NCBI RefSeq assembly: GCF_014696675.1
Contig: NZ_JACJQN010000004.1
Span: forward strand, 124,001 to 188,000
DNA from: Phormidium tenue FACHB-1052
Lineage (GTDB): Bacteria; Cyanobacteriota; Cyanobacteriia; Phormidesmidales; Phormidesmidaceae
Reading direction: 5' to 3'
DNA length: 64,000 nt
Below, piece by piece: positions 53,370 to 62,715 of the stretch (positions are counted from its first letter, which is position 1; each line of letters starts with the position of its first letter). Under the pieces are notes generated by a model. That model saw only the letters and a program-made list of their open reading frames with translations, was not told the DNA's origin and did no database searches. The position numbers were made by a program, and so were the translations under genes.

Positions 53370-55616
53370 TCAGGCAATGGCGTAGCGAAAGCTCAGGGTA
53401 GCCCAGCGATCGTGGTGCAGGGCGTAGTAGTCGGGGACTGGCTTCTCCTCGTCAGGGTAGGCGCTGAGGTCTTGCAGCAGCGCCTGGGCCAGTCGCAGGG
53501 GCTGGGGTACTGGGCGAAAACCTGTAGTCAGCGACGGCGGATCATCGCCCAGCACCGCTAGGCACTGTTCGAAGGGCTGGGTGCTGAGAATGACGTAGGC
53601 CTCTACCCAAGTGGCTGCCCCGGCCATGGCCCAGCCCGCGCCATCGGCGGGGATAGACACGAGCTGACCCGGCTCCAGGGGCATAGCAGCGGCGGGTACT
53701 TCGGCCCCATCGGCGGCGATCGCATTGGGCAGTGTCATCAGGGCATTGCACTCGCCCCGGCTATCAAAGCTAATCCACAGTAGGTGCAGGGGCTGGGTCG
53801 AGGTGTTGGCCAGGCGATAGCCAATGCGACCATCGCGGGGCAGCATAATCGGGTCATCGGTCGCGGCCTTCTGGGCCTGGCGCATCGCCACAGGCCAGGT
53901 GACGGTGGGGCTGCGTTCGGTGGTCTGCACCAGCAGCGGCATGGGCTTGGGCTGCACCGCCTCCAGCAGCGCCGCCGCTCCCACCCGAGAAGCCGCATGA
54001 TTTTCGGTCAGCCGCACCAGCTTGAGGGCCAGCAGGGTTTGCAGGTAGGGGGTGAGCCGGTTGACCGCTGTTTTCACCGCCTCTTCTTTGGCCAGCATGG
54101 TGCCGGGCAGCAGGGTGCGATTGGGGGCAAACAGCCCATAGCTGCTCTCAGCGGGGCGTTCTCCCCCCTGGGCGGCTCCCCGAGCATCGCCGCCCAGCTT
54201 GGGCTGGGCCTCCTCAGCACTGGGCAGGGCCGCAGTCAGGGTGGAAACCGGGCCAATGGGCAGGCGACCAAACAGGCAGTCGGCAGCCTTTTCGCCAGCG
54301 GTCACCGAGGTCACCAGGGGGATACCCGCCAGGGCGCTGGTGGCGTCCACCCGTTCCACCCGCTTAAGCTGACTGTCGAGGGCGACAATTAAATCGATAG
54401 TTTGGGGTAGCCGCCGCACCTGCTCGAACAGGGGCTGATGGGCAAGCGATGGCGGAGAAACCTCGCCCTCCAATGGCCGAACCACTGCTTTTAGGCCCGT
54501 ACGCGACTCCAGCCGCAAAAGCAAGGCCGGTGAATCAGCTCCGGCAACTAAGCGAGAGCCAGGCTGTAGGTAACGCAGCACCTGGGGCGGCACCCCCCCC
54601 AACCAGGCGGTCAAAGGGCGCTCATCGCTGGCCGACAAAATTATCCCTGCCGCTGGCGGCAGTTGGGGGGGTAGACCGTAGGCCGTTGGGCTGGTGCGAA
54701 GGGGCAGGCGATCGCTCAGACCAGGCTGCTGGTCAGCCCCCACCCATCGCTGGAGCCGCGAACTCGCGCGCTGGATCAAGACCCTAGCCGTGGAGTTAGG
54801 TTCTGTTTCCCACAGGCTTTGGGTGAGGGCATAGGTGAAAACTCCGGCGCTAAACCCGTCCCACTGGCTTTCTAATACCAGTCGACCCATGTCAGCCGCC
54901 CGCAGCACTAGCCCTGGCCAGGGATCGTCTAACGGCAAGGGAAATATTTCCGTGGATGAGGGCAGCAGCCCCGTGGGTACTGTAGGCCGAGACCTAACTC
55001 GAGAATTTCCCCAGCGCAGATAGCCCGCATCCTGACTGCCCGCATCGATGACGGTGGTCAAGTTAGCGGTGGCTAAAGGTCTGAGTCGAGCGATAATTTC
55101 GGCCTCAAGCAGGTCGCCCAGGGCAGGGTTAGCTTCGCTGGGTAGGCGGCTATCGACCGTTACCCAAGCGGCCTGGAGAGCATCCGAGGCCTCAGCCTCA
55201 ACCACGCGCACCTGACTGCCGTAGCCGCTGAAGTGCAGCAGCACAACATCGTCGCTCTGGGCCTGCTGCACCAGATGCTCGTCAATGGCGGTGAGAATAT
55301 TGGCGCGGGTGGCCTCCTGGTTGGTTAGCGTTACCACATCGGCGGGCTGAAAGCCAAAGCGGTGCACCAGCAGCTGTCGCTGTAGTTCCACATCGGTGAC
55401 ACAGCCCTTGAGGGCAATATCTTGGGCAACGCCGGGGTCAAGAGCGCGATCGGGGTAAGTATTAATGCCAATCAGCAAGGCCAGCCGCCGCCGGGCGGGC
55501 TTGGCCAGGGCCTCCTGGTAACGGCTGTAGGTGGACAGCCAAGCCGAACCACCTACCCCCAGCGCCCCTAGAGCCAAGCTCGCCTGCTGCAAAAACGCCC
55601 GTCGTTTCAGTGTCAC
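53370..55616 (-). CDS. Orthocaspase-like protein lacking the catalytic His-Cys pair
   Basis: Caspase-fold (C14) protein of 748 residues, of the cyanobacterial orthocaspase type. A twin-arginine-like export signal (KRRAFLQQ, then a hydrophobic stretch to about 26) precedes the p20-like domain (about 43-270), which begins RRLALLIGINTYPD. The catalytic His of the usual SGHGSQ motif is Tyr132 here (HFSGYGSQ). The catalytic Cys of DxCHSG is replaced in VIDAGSQDAG (Gly193). It is therefore a pseudo-protease by inspection. The C-terminal part (about 330-748), with SDERPLTAWLGG and GRIGYRLANTSTQPL, is the usual long extension of unknown role. The start is GTG, 18 bases after the sat stop, so the two are probably cotranscribed. 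Confidence 0.85.
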   Translation of the reverse strand: MTLKRRAFLQQASLALGALGVGGSAWLSTYSRYQEALAKPARRRLALLIGINTYPDRALDPGVAQDIALKGCVTDVELQRQLLVHRFGFQPADVVTLTNQEATRANILTAIDEHLVQQAQSDDVVLLHFSGYGSQVRVVEAEASDALQAAWVTVDSRLPSEANPALGDLLEAEIIARLRPLATANLTTVIDAGSQDAGYLRWGNSRVRSRPTVPTGLLPSSTEIFPLPLDDPWPGLVLRAADMGRLVLESQWDGFSAGVFTYALTQSLWETEPNSTARVLIQRASSRLQRWVGADQQPGLSDRLPLRTSPTAYGLPPQLPPAAGIILSASDERPLTAWLGGVPPQVLRYLQPGSRLVAGADSPALLLRLESRTGLKAVVRPLEGEVSPPSLAHQPLFEQVRRLPQTIDLIVALDSQLKRVERVDATSALAGIPLVTSVTAGEKAADCLFGRLPIGPVSTLTAALPSAEEAQPKLGGDARGAAQGGERPAESSYGLFAPNRTLLPGTMLAKEEAVKTAVNRLTPYLQTLLALKLVRLTENHAASRVGAAALLEAVQPKPMPLLVQTTERSPTVTWPVAMRQAQKAATDDPIMLPRDGRIGYRLANTSTQPLHLLWISFDSRGECNALMTLPNAIAADGAEVPAAAMPLEPGQLVSIPADGAGWAMAGAATWVEAYVILSTQPFEQCLAVLGDDPPSLTTGFRPVPQPLRLAQALLQDLSAYPDEEKPVPDYYALHHDRWATLSFRYAIA

Positions 55617-55634
55617 CGAGTTGATTGCATCCTA

Positions 55635-56816
55635 CTAGCTGACGGCTTCGGGAACTCGCATGGCCTTAGCCAGCTCCGCCGCCACCTCGGGCCGAGAAAA
55701 CTCAGGGGGGGGCAGTTCGCCGCGGCGCAGCATCTCCCGTACCTTAGTACCCGACAGGTGAATCCGCTCGTCCTTGGTGCTGGGGCTGGTTTTAGAGGTG
55801 GCCATGCCTCCGGTGCGGGTGCAGTAGAAGGCGTGCTCAAACTTCATTGGCACAATGCCCAGCTCCGTCGGCTCAAACTCATCGAAGATGTACTGAGCGT
55901 CGTAGGTGCCGTAGTAATCACCCACTCCAGCGTGGTCGCGGCCCACAATGAAGTGGGTGCAGCCATAGTTCTTGCGGATCAGCGCGTGGAAAATCGCTTC
56001 CCTAGGGCCAGCGTAGCGCATTGCGGAGGGGTTGATCGCAAGAATCACGCGGTCTTGGGGGAAGTAGTGTTCCACCATAATTTCGTAGCAGCGCATGCGC
56101 ACATCGGCAGGGATATCGTCGGACTTAGTGGCCCCCACCAGCGGGTGCAAAAACAGACCGTCCACGGTTTCTAGGGCACACTTTTGAATGTATTCGTGGG
56201 CGCGATGGATGGGGTTGCGGGTCTGAAAGCCGACGACGGTCTTCCAGTTGCGATCGCGAAACAGTGCTCGTGACGCTGCCGGGTCAATCTGGTAGGTGGG
56301 AAACAGCGGATGGGGATCGCGCTCCAGTAGCCACACTGGGCCAGCTAAATTCACCGCTCCCTGGTCGTAGACTACCTTAACGCCGGGATGCTTTTCGTCG
56401 TCGGTGCGGTAGACGTTCATAGCCTCGCGGGCTTTGTCGTAGGTATATTTTTCTTCCAGTTCTAGCACGCCGACAAAGCGGCCAGTGGGATCATCCAGTC
56501 GCACCAGGCTGCCCTCCACAAGGGGTGCCGCAGTAGCTTCATCCACCGACAGCGTGACCGGAATTGCCCAGGGCAGACCGTTAGCCAGGCGCATATCGGT
56601 GACCACGGTGTCGTAGTCAGCCTGCTTCATAAAGCCACTGAGGGGACTAAAGCCGCCAATAGCAATCATCACCAGATCAGAGAAGGCCCGCTCGTCAAGG
56701 GTGACGCGGGGTAGGGTGTCGGCTTTAGCTAAGAACTGGGCTTTTTGGTCAGGCGTCGCCAGTCGATCGACCAGGGTGCCGCCGTGGGGGGCAATACCGT
56801 CTTTGTGTAGAGTCAT
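55635..56816 (-). CDS. sat: ATP sulfurylase (sulfate adenylyltransferase)
   Basis: Forms adenosine 5'-phosphosulfate from ATP and sulfate, the first step of assimilatory sulfate reduction; cytosolic. The 393-residue monomeric type has [26 protein letters not shown] and [17 protein letters not shown], the three substrate-binding motifs. A late [17 protein letters not shown] segment with the family's APS-binding look is also present. It starts [19 protein letters not shown] like other cyanobacterial Sat proteins; the frame extends 23 codons upstream to 56885. The next gene on the same strand is the orthocaspase-like gene, 18 bases on. Confidence 0.95.
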   Translation of the reverse strand: MTLHKDGIAPHGGTLVDRLATPDQKAQFLAKADTLPRVTLDERAFSDLVMIAIGGFSPLSGFMKQADYDTVVTDMRLANGLPWAIPVTLSVDEATAAPLVEGSLVRLDDPTGRFVGVLELEEKYTYDKAREAMNVYRTDDEKHPGVKVVYDQGAVNLAGPVWLLERDPHPLFPTYQIDPAASRALFRDRNWKTVVGFQTRNPIHRAHEYIQKCALETVDGLFLHPLVGATKSDDIPADVRMRCYEIMVEHYFPQDRVILAINPSAMRYAGPREAIFHALIRKNYGCTHFIVGRDHAGVGDYYGTYDAQYIFDEFEPTELGIVPMKFEHAFYCTRTGGMATSKTSPSTKDERIHLSGTKVREMLRRGELPPPEFSRPEVAAELAKAMRVPEAVS

Positions 56817-57013
56817 GGAGATACCGCTGCCTTCTGCTGATGAAACACGAAAAATTTGAGGCTGAGCCATGGCCTGGCTGACCAAAGCAACTCCGGTTTC
56901 CCACCGGGGAATCGGGGTTAATTGCCTTGTTCTATGAAATTACATCTTGGTACCAATGTCACGCAGGGGCGCTGAGTCATGTCTGGAATGGCCACCTTTA
57001 GCCCTCCACCAAG

Positions 57014-57385
57014 TTAATCGCGATGGATCTGCTTCCAGAGGGGGTGGGATGGCCCCTGGGCGGTAATGCGATCGCACTGTTTCTCTAGCCGCCGCTGTTC
57101 GTCCTTGGTCATGCCCCACAAAATATAGCGGCTCTCGGCCACTAGTAGAGCAACAGTCAAACCTACGCACAGCCCTAGCCCCAGGGCAGCAGGACGATTG
57201 TAGGCCAACCCCAACCGCATCGTTGACCAGGTGAAATACTGGCGCAGTTGAGCAATTTCAGGGCGCAGGCTCCACAGGCTGAGGGGAGCCACCGTCAGCC
57301 ACAGCAACCCGCTAATGGCCCACCAGCGGCGTAGCATAATCGCCCGCAGGTGCTCCAGAGGCGCAGGGTAGCTAGGGGTGCCCAT
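57014..57385 (-). CDS. Small membrane protein downstream of secF
   Basis: Unrecognised protein of 123 residues. Two hydrophobic segments are seen: about 20-37 (WWAISGLLWLTVAPLSLWSL) and about 65-83 (AALGLGLCVGLTVALLVAES). The C-terminus is charged (KDEQRRLEKQCDRITAQG) and probably cytosolic. No motif points to an activity. It starts nine bases after the secF stop, so it is part of the secD-secF transcript and could be an accessory to the Sec machinery; that is inferred from position only. Confidence 0.65.
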   Translation of the reverse strand: MGTPSYPAPLEHLRAIMLRRWWAISGLLWLTVAPLSLWSLRPEIAQLRQYFTWSTMRLGLAYNRPAALGLGLCVGLTVALLVAESRYILWGMTKDEQRRLEKQCDRITAQGPSHPLWKQIHRD

Positions 57386-57394
57386 GGTTAACCG

Positions 57395-58366
57395 TCAGCT
57401 TTGGGTTTCGGGCTGAGCTTCTACCAAGTCAGGGTCATCGCTGTAGGCTTGGCCCGTGCGTTCTCGCCACAGAGCCAGCAGCGAGCTGGCTACAAAAATG
57501 CTGGAGTAGGCTCCGGCCACAAAGCCGACAATCAGCGCCAGAGCAAAATATTTCAGGGTGGGGCCGCCGAAGATGACGATCGCCACCAGGGGCAGCGTAG
57601 TCGTCAGCGAGGTATTAATTGAGCGGGCCAGGGTTTGGTTGACGGCGCTATCGACAATGTCGTTGATGTGACTGCCAGGGCTGAGCTTCATGTTCTCACG
57701 GACGCGATCGTAAATCACCACCGTGTCATTGACTGAGAAGCCCACGATGGTAAGCAGCGACACGATGAACAGACTGTCGACCTCGACGCCGAGCACCAGC
57801 CCCAAGATGGCAAACACGCCAGCGGTAATAATCACGTCGTGAGCTAGAGCCAAAATCGCCAGCAGCGCATAGTCGAGCTTAAAGCGCAGGCTCATGTAGG
57901 CCACAATTCCAGCAAAGGAAACCAGCAGCGCCAACAAGCCTGCCACCAACAGCTGTTTCCCCACCACCGGCCCGACGGTATCAATCTGGGTAGAACCGGG
58001 ATCAAAGGGGCCGATGGCCTCGTCGAGTGCGCTTTGCAGAGGAGCGCGCTCGTCTACAGTCAGGGTACGGGTGCGAATCGAGAGCACCTGTTGGTCTTCC
58101 CCTAAAAGCTGAAGACTGCTGGAGTCGAGCCCCTGATCCCCCAACACTTGCCGAACCTCTGCCAGTTCTAGTGGTTCGGTGCAGCTATCGGTAACCACGC
58201 AGGCCCGAGTTAGCTGTAGCCGGGTGCCTCCGGCAAAATCTAGACCGGGCTTGAGGGGCGCGCCCAGCTGCTGCCACGAAATCGCCATAGCCACTAGGCT
58301 GACCAGCACCAGCACTATTGAGATTCCCCACCACAGGCTGCGCTGCTGAATAATGTTGAGCTTCAT
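57395..58366 (-). CDS. secF: Protein translocase subunit SecF
   Basis: Works with SecD and SecYEG to drive late steps of protein export using the proton gradient; in plasma and perhaps thylakoid membranes. The 323-residue protein has six membrane helices and a periplasmic domain after the first. The SecF signatures are present: [11 protein letters not shown] in the first periplasmic part, [20 protein letters not shown], and the [17 protein letters not shown] motif before helix 5. The gene begins nine bases after secD and is followed nine bases later by the small membrane gene. Confidence 0.96.
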   Translation of the reverse strand: MKLNIIQQRSLWWGISIVLVLVSLVAMAISWQQLGAPLKPGLDFAGGTRLQLTRACVVTDSCTEPLELAEVRQVLGDQGLDSSSLQLLGEDQQVLSIRTRTLTVDERAPLQSALDEAIGPFDPGSTQIDTVGPVVGKQLLVAGLLALLVSFAGIVAYMSLRFKLDYALLAILALAHDVIITAGVFAILGLVLGVEVDSLFIVSLLTIVGFSVNDTVVIYDRVRENMKLSPGSHINDIVDSAVNQTLARSINTSLTTTLPLVAIVIFGGPTLKYFALALIVGFVAGAYSSIFVASSLLALWRERTGQAYSDDPDLVEAQPETQS

Positions 58367-58375
58367 GGGGCACTC

Positions 58376-59809
58376 CTAGGGGCGAACGGGGTCGGGGCGA
58401 GCAGTGGTTAAGCCAGGGCAAAACAGGCTGGGTCGCCGAAACTGCGGCAGGCTAATGGCTAAGAACATCAGGGTACGGGTGCAAGTCAGGGCAGTAAACA
58501 TGCTGATAATCACGCCAATGGCCAGGGTCAGGGCAAACCCCTTAACTAGCCCGGCTCCAAAGTAAAACAGCGCCAAACAGGAAATCAGGGTCGTGACGTT
58601 GCCGTCCAAAATGCTTGAGAAGGCTCGGTAGAAGCCCGATTCGACCGAGCGGTAGAGGGTTTTGCCCGCTTGTAGCTCTTCACGGGTGCGCTCAAAAATT
58701 AGCACGTTGGCATCTACTGCCATACCAATGCTGAGAATGAACCCGGCAATTCCCGGCAGGGTGAGGGTCACCCCCAGCAGGTTGAAGGCCGCCCAGGTGA
58801 GCAGGGCATAGATGATCAGGGCGATATCGGCTAGAACACCGGGCAGACGGTAGTAAACCGCCATAAACACCAGCACCAATCCCAAACCAGCAATACCGGC
58901 GTAGAGGCTGCGCTGAATGCTGTCGCGGCCCAAGGTAGGCCCTACGGTACGATTCTCAACCACCTCTACAGGTAGCGGTAGGGCACCACCGCGCAGCTGA
59001 ATTTCCAGGTCGCGAGCCGACTCGGCAGTGAAGTTGCCAGAGATCACGGCGCTGCCCCCGGTGATGCCAGTCTCAGCGTACTGCACGTTAACTGTTGGCG
59101 CGCTCAGCAGACGGTTGTCGAGAAAGATACCGATGGTGCGACCGGTACCGGCGATCGCCTTACTGATCTCAGCAAACTCGTTGCCGCCCTCGCTGTTGAA
59201 CTGAATCACCACTTCCCAGAGGGTGCCGCTGGTGGGCCGGGCGATCGCATCGGTCAGCTTATCCCCACCCAGGGTACTGGGTTCAAACAGAGCCGCCACG
59301 GCCTTTTCGCTAGCGGTGATATCGGCTTGGAGCTTATCAATGCGGGCCTGGGTGTCGCTGTTGATTTCCCCATTGGTAGGCAGGGTAGCCTGGAGCGCCG
59401 CCAGCTCGCCCAGGTGCCCTTGCAGCACCTGATTTTCGATCTGGAGCTGCTGGTCAGTGCCGGGCCGCTGGGCGCGAAATTCGAGCTGAGCCGTGCCCCC
59501 CAACACCCGCTCCGCCTGCTGAGGATCGCTGACGCCGGGCAGCTGCACCAGCAGCTGGTTGTTGCCCAGTTGCTGCACCACCGCCTCCGAAACGCCCAGG
59601 CCGTTGACTCGGCCTTCGACTACGGTTTGCACCGCCTCCAGCTCCCGCTCAGTAATGGTGGGGATGGCGGCGGTGGGCTGCACCTGGATGGTGAGCTGAG
59701 AGCCCCCTCGCAGGTCTAACCCTAATCGGGTGGGTATCTTAGTAATCACCACCACGGAGGCGATGGTAAGCACCAAAATAACCCCTAGCCAAGCTCGATA
59801 TTTTGCCAT
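58376..59809 (-). CDS. secD: Protein translocase subunit SecD
   Basis: Partner of SecF in the SecDF export-assisting complex, 477 residues with six helices and a large periplasmic head. Family signs are LGLDLRGGSQLTIQVQ near the start, VQLPGVSDPQQAERVLG, GALPLPVEVVENRTVGPTLG and the C-terminal GMAVDANVLIFERTREEL. Cyanobacterial SecD has an extra periplasmic insertion, seen here at about 130-180 as a Gln-rich helical stretch. The gene lies 141 bases after pdhB on the same strand, in the frequent cyanobacterial order pdhB-secD-secF. Confidence 0.96.
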   Translation of the reverse strand: MAKYRAWLGVILVLTIASVVVITKIPTRLGLDLRGGSQLTIQVQPTAAIPTITERELEAVQTVVEGRVNGLGVSEAVVQQLGNNQLLVQLPGVSDPQQAERVLGGTAQLEFRAQRPGTDQQLQIENQVLQGHLGELAALQATLPTNGEINSDTQARIDKLQADITASEKAVAALFEPSTLGGDKLTDAIARPTSGTLWEVVIQFNSEGGNEFAEISKAIAGTGRTIGIFLDNRLLSAPTVNVQYAETGITGGSAVISGNFTAESARDLEIQLRGGALPLPVEVVENRTVGPTLGRDSIQRSLYAGIAGLGLVLVFMAVYYRLPGVLADIALIIYALLTWAAFNLLGVTLTLPGIAGFILSIGMAVDANVLIFERTREELQAGKTLYRSVESGFYRAFSSILDGNVTTLISCLALFYFGAGLVKGFALTLAIGVIISMFTALTCTRTLMFLAISLPQFRRPSLFCPGLTTARPDPVRP

Positions 59810-59910
59810 TGCGATTTGCTGCGGTGTGGGTGCGGATAGTGATCCCCTGGAATGGGCTGTGCCCCTGGGATCGCGGCGACGATTGGGCGGCGTCTAGGAA
59901 CTAGGCAGTT

Positions 59911-59925
59911 GTGGGCAGTGCCCAC
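59911..59925. repeat. Palindromic dispersed-repeat-like element between pdhB and secD
   Basis: GTGGGCA and TGCCCAC flank one base, followed by CCTACAGGG. GC-rich GTGGGC/GCCCAC palindromes next to a CCTAC motif are common scattered repeats in cyanobacterial genomes. Only one copy is clear in this window. It may act as a hairpin between pdhB and secD in the shared transcript. Confidence 0.45.
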
Positions 59926-59950
59926 CCTACAGGGTTCCGAGGATTTGGCC

Positions 59951-60934
59951 CTAGACCTTGAGGGCGACCATGTTTTCGACGGCGGCCTCAATTTGTTTGG
60001 GCTGCACGATGGTCAGTGTCTCTAGCTTACCGTTGTAAGGGGTGGGGATGTCTTGGGACGACAGGCGCACCACCGGGGCATCGAGTTCGTCAAAGTAGCG
60101 ATCGTTGATCGAGGCAATGATTTCGGCACCGATACCGCCAGTTTTCATGCACTCTTCGACAATAATCACCCGATGGGTCTTTTTGATTGAGGCTCCGATG
60201 GTGTCGAAATCTAGCGGCTTGAGGGAAATCAGGTCGATCACCTCGGGGTCGATGCCTTTTTTCTCTAGACCTTTGACCGCTTGGGTGACGTGGTGGCGCA
60301 TGCGGGAGTAGGTGAGGATGGTGACATCCTTGCCGGGGCGCACAATTTCGGCCTTGTCTAGGGGCACCACGTATTCGTGGTTGGGCAGGTCTTCTTTGAG
60401 GTTGTAGAGCAGCACGTGCTCAAAGAACAGCACCGGGTTGTCATCGCGGATGGCGGCTTTAAGCAACCCCTTGGCGTTGTAGGGAGTGGAGCAGGCCACG
60501 ATCTTCAGCCCCGGCACCGCCTGAAAGTAGGCCTCGAGCCGCTGGGAGTGCTCGGCCCCCAGCTGCCGCCCCACGCCGCCAGGCCCGCGAATCACCATAG
60601 GAATTTTGTAGTTGCCGCCCGAGGTATAGCGCAGCATACCGGCGTTGTTGGCGATTTGGTTGAAGGCCAGCAGCAGGAAGCCCATGTTCATGCCCTCAAT
60701 GATCGGGCGTAGGCCGGTCATCGCAGCACCGACGGCCATGCCGGTGAAGCTATTTTCGGCGATCGGGGTGTCGAGCACGCGCAGCTCGCCATACTTGTTG
60801 TAAAGGTCTTTGGTGACCTTATAGGAACCGCCGTAGACACCGACATCTTCGCCCAGAACAAAGACGGTGTCGTCGCGGCCCATCTCTTCATCGATGGCCT
60901 CGCGCAGGGCGTTAAATAGGAGGGTTTCTGCCAT
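59951..60934 (-). CDS. pdhB: Pyruvate dehydrogenase E1 component subunit beta
   Basis: Beta chain of the E1 enzyme of pyruvate dehydrogenase, which decarboxylates pyruvate with thiamine diphosphate and passes the acetyl group to E2; cytosolic. The 327-residue protein shows [16 protein letters not shown] at the start, [17 protein letters not shown], and [20 protein letters not shown]. The conserved PFFEH-like segment [16 protein letters not shown] follows. The C-terminal transketolase domain contains [17 protein letters not shown]. It follows pdhA by 84 bases. Cyanobacteria often keep pdhA and pdhB apart, so the pairing is worth noting. Confidence 0.95.
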   Translation of the reverse strand: MAETLLFNALREAIDEEMGRDDTVFVLGEDVGVYGGSYKVTKDLYNKYGELRVLDTPIAENSFTGMAVGAAMTGLRPIIEGMNMGFLLLAFNQIANNAGMLRYTSGGNYKIPMVIRGPGGVGRQLGAEHSQRLEAYFQAVPGLKIVACSTPYNAKGLLKAAIRDDNPVLFFEHVLLYNLKEDLPNHEYVVPLDKAEIVRPGKDVTILTYSRMRHHVTQAVKGLEKKGIDPEVIDLISLKPLDFDTIGASIKKTHRVIIVEECMKTGGIGAEIIASINDRYFDELDAPVVRLSSQDIPTPYNGKLETLTIVQPKQIEAAVENMVALKV

Positions 60935-61018
60935 TGCTTTGGTCTAAATAGGGTAGGGGGTGAATGGGTAGGGGGTTAGGGCGATGGGGATTCGCTGGGA
61001 GGAAGCGGTGCCCTAAAG

Positions 61019-62047
61019 CTACTCGTCGGCAAAAATATATTTATAGAGGTCATCGGGGCTGGGCTCAGGGCTCTCTTCGGCGAAGGTGAGGGCGTCGTCA
61101 ATGGTGGTTTGGATGCGATCGCGCACTTCTTTCAGCGTCCCCTCGTCAGCCAGATTTTGCTCTAGCAGGTAGCCCTCAAACCGCTTGATCGGGTCGCGGG
61201 CCAGCCATGCTTCCTTTTCGGCCTTCGATCGCAGCTCGTCGGGGTCAGCCAGGGAGTGGCCCCTAAAGCGATAGGTGAGGGCTTCGATCAGCGTGGGGCC
61301 TTCCCCAGCGCGGGCGCGGGCGACCGCCTGCTGGGCCACCTCGCGCACGGCCATCACGTCCATGCCATCGACTTCGACACCGGGCATGCCAAAGACCGAG
61401 GCTTTCTTATAGATCTCGGGCTGGGAGGTAGCCCGCTCGTGGGCCATGCCGATCGCCCACTTGTTGTTCTCCACCACAAACAAAATCGGCAGCTTCCAGA
61501 GGGCCGCCATGTTTAAGCACTCAAAGAACTGGCCGTTGTTGCTGGTGCCGTCGCCAAAGAAGCAGGCGGTCACTTGGTCGGCGCTAGAGTCGCCCAGGGC
61601 ATCGCGGCGGTAACGCGACTGAAACGCCGCCCCCAGAGCCACGGGAATGCCTTCCCCAATGAAGGCAAAGCCCCCCAGCATATTGTGCTCGCTCGAAAAC
61701 AGGTGCATCGAGCCGCCCCGCCCCTTGCTACAGCCCGTCTCCTTACCAAACAGCTCGGCCATGACATTCTTGGCGGGCACCCCGGCACTGAGGGCGTGGA
61801 CGTGGTCGCGGTAGGTGCTGCACACATAGTCGTCAGACCGCAGCGACTTGATCACCCCGCTCGAGACCGCTTCCTGACCGTTGTAGAGGTGCACGAAGCC
61901 AAACATCTTGCCCCGGTAATACATCTCGGCGCACTTGTCCTCAAAAAAGCGCCCCAGGATCATGTCCTCATAGAGCCTCAGCCCCTCTTCGGGGGCGATC
62001 TGGGCTGCTGGAGCGTGGAATTGGGGTAACGTCCGTTCTTGAACCAT
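61019..62047 (-). CDS. pdhA: Pyruvate dehydrogenase E1 component subunit alpha
   Basis: Alpha chain of the pyruvate dehydrogenase E1 heterotetramer, 342 residues. The thiamine diphosphate motif is [20 protein letters not shown], then [12 protein letters not shown]. The N-terminal part has [21 protein letters not shown], then [14 protein letters not shown]. The [11 protein letters not shown] segment and the [14 protein letters not shown] activation-loop region are present, with no sign of loss of active-site residues. It is the first gene of the minus-strand group pdhA-pdhB-secD-secF and has a 668-base spacer upstream that should hold its promoter. Confidence 0.95.
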   Translation of the reverse strand: MVQERTLPQFHAPAAQIAPEEGLRLYEDMILGRFFEDKCAEMYYRGKMFGFVHLYNGQEAVSSGVIKSLRSDDYVCSTYRDHVHALSAGVPAKNVMAELFGKETGCSKGRGGSMHLFSSEHNMLGGFAFIGEGIPVALGAAFQSRYRRDALGDSSADQVTACFFGDGTSNNGQFFECLNMAALWKLPILFVVENNKWAIGMAHERATSQPEIYKKASVFGMPGVEVDGMDVMAVREVAQQAVARARAGEGPTLIEALTYRFRGHSLADPDELRSKAEKEAWLARDPIKRFEGYLLEQNLADEGTLKEVRDRIQTTIDDALTFAEESPEPSPDDLYKYIFADE

Positions 62048-62715
62048 GGGTTTTGCTGGGTCCTACGCCGCGATGTCCAACATTTGACTATACCGAAAAG
62101 TATCCCCCCTTGGGCAGAGAACCGGCTGGGATATGCCCTTCATCATACCGACCGGGCTGCGGGCAACAGTGTTCACCTTGGCCATCGAGCCAAGATTATT
62201 CTGACTGTTGTGCCCCCTGATTGCTCTCTGCTGCTCAATGTGAAGCCGTCTGGAGCCAGGCATAGGATCTTCATTCAACTTTTAATAGGCTCGACGACGA
62301 GGTGAATGGTCTTTAAACCTAATTGAACTGAGCGCTAACACTGGGACTCGCTGAAGCATCTAGCTGACTTAGACTGAACGATGGCCAGCCGGATGGTGTT
62401 GGCTGGGTTAGTCAAGGGTCGCGATCGCTCTGGCAGGGGCGGCGAACATGTGTTATAAACTTCACTTTTGTCCTGATTTTGGGGCAAACGCGATAGGGTG
62501 TAGCTATTTCCCAGAGTTCCGTTGGGCAATAAAGTGACGCGGTCTAGGGGAAGCGATGGTCAAAACCAGGGTTATGGGCCGTGGCTATGGGGCGAAGGCC
62601 TGGGAGCGTAGGGTGCGGAGCGCAGCGTAAGCTATAAAGTTCAGCGGTTTAGACAGTCCGCAATAAATCTTTTTGGATACTATTTCGAGTGAATTCGCCG
62701 TTGGGGACGTGAGCT
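62048..62715. other. 668-base divergent spacer between pdhA and ftn2/zipN
   Basis: No protein gene I can support on either strand; two short frames (about 88 and 64 codons) look random. A 6-bp stem CTTGGC/GCCAAG (about 62177-62194) and a HIP1 octamer near 62421 are visible. A segment around 62600-62640 (GCGTAGGGTGCGGAGCGCAG) resembles a repeat remnant. Promoters for pdhA and ftn2 must lie here. Confidence 0.45.

Noticed and set aside
53738-54392. Long plus- and minus-strand frames inside the orthocaspase gene
   Set aside because: GC-rich codon use leaves other frames open; the Gly/Gln/Arg-rich translations match nothing.
62039-62305. Short plus-strand frame upstream of pdhA
   Set aside because: No ribosome site, no recognisable motif, and it runs over the expected pdhA promoter.
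62335-62529. 64-codon minus-strand frame in the pdhA-ftn2 spacer
   Set aside because: Random-looking composition with no family resemblance.
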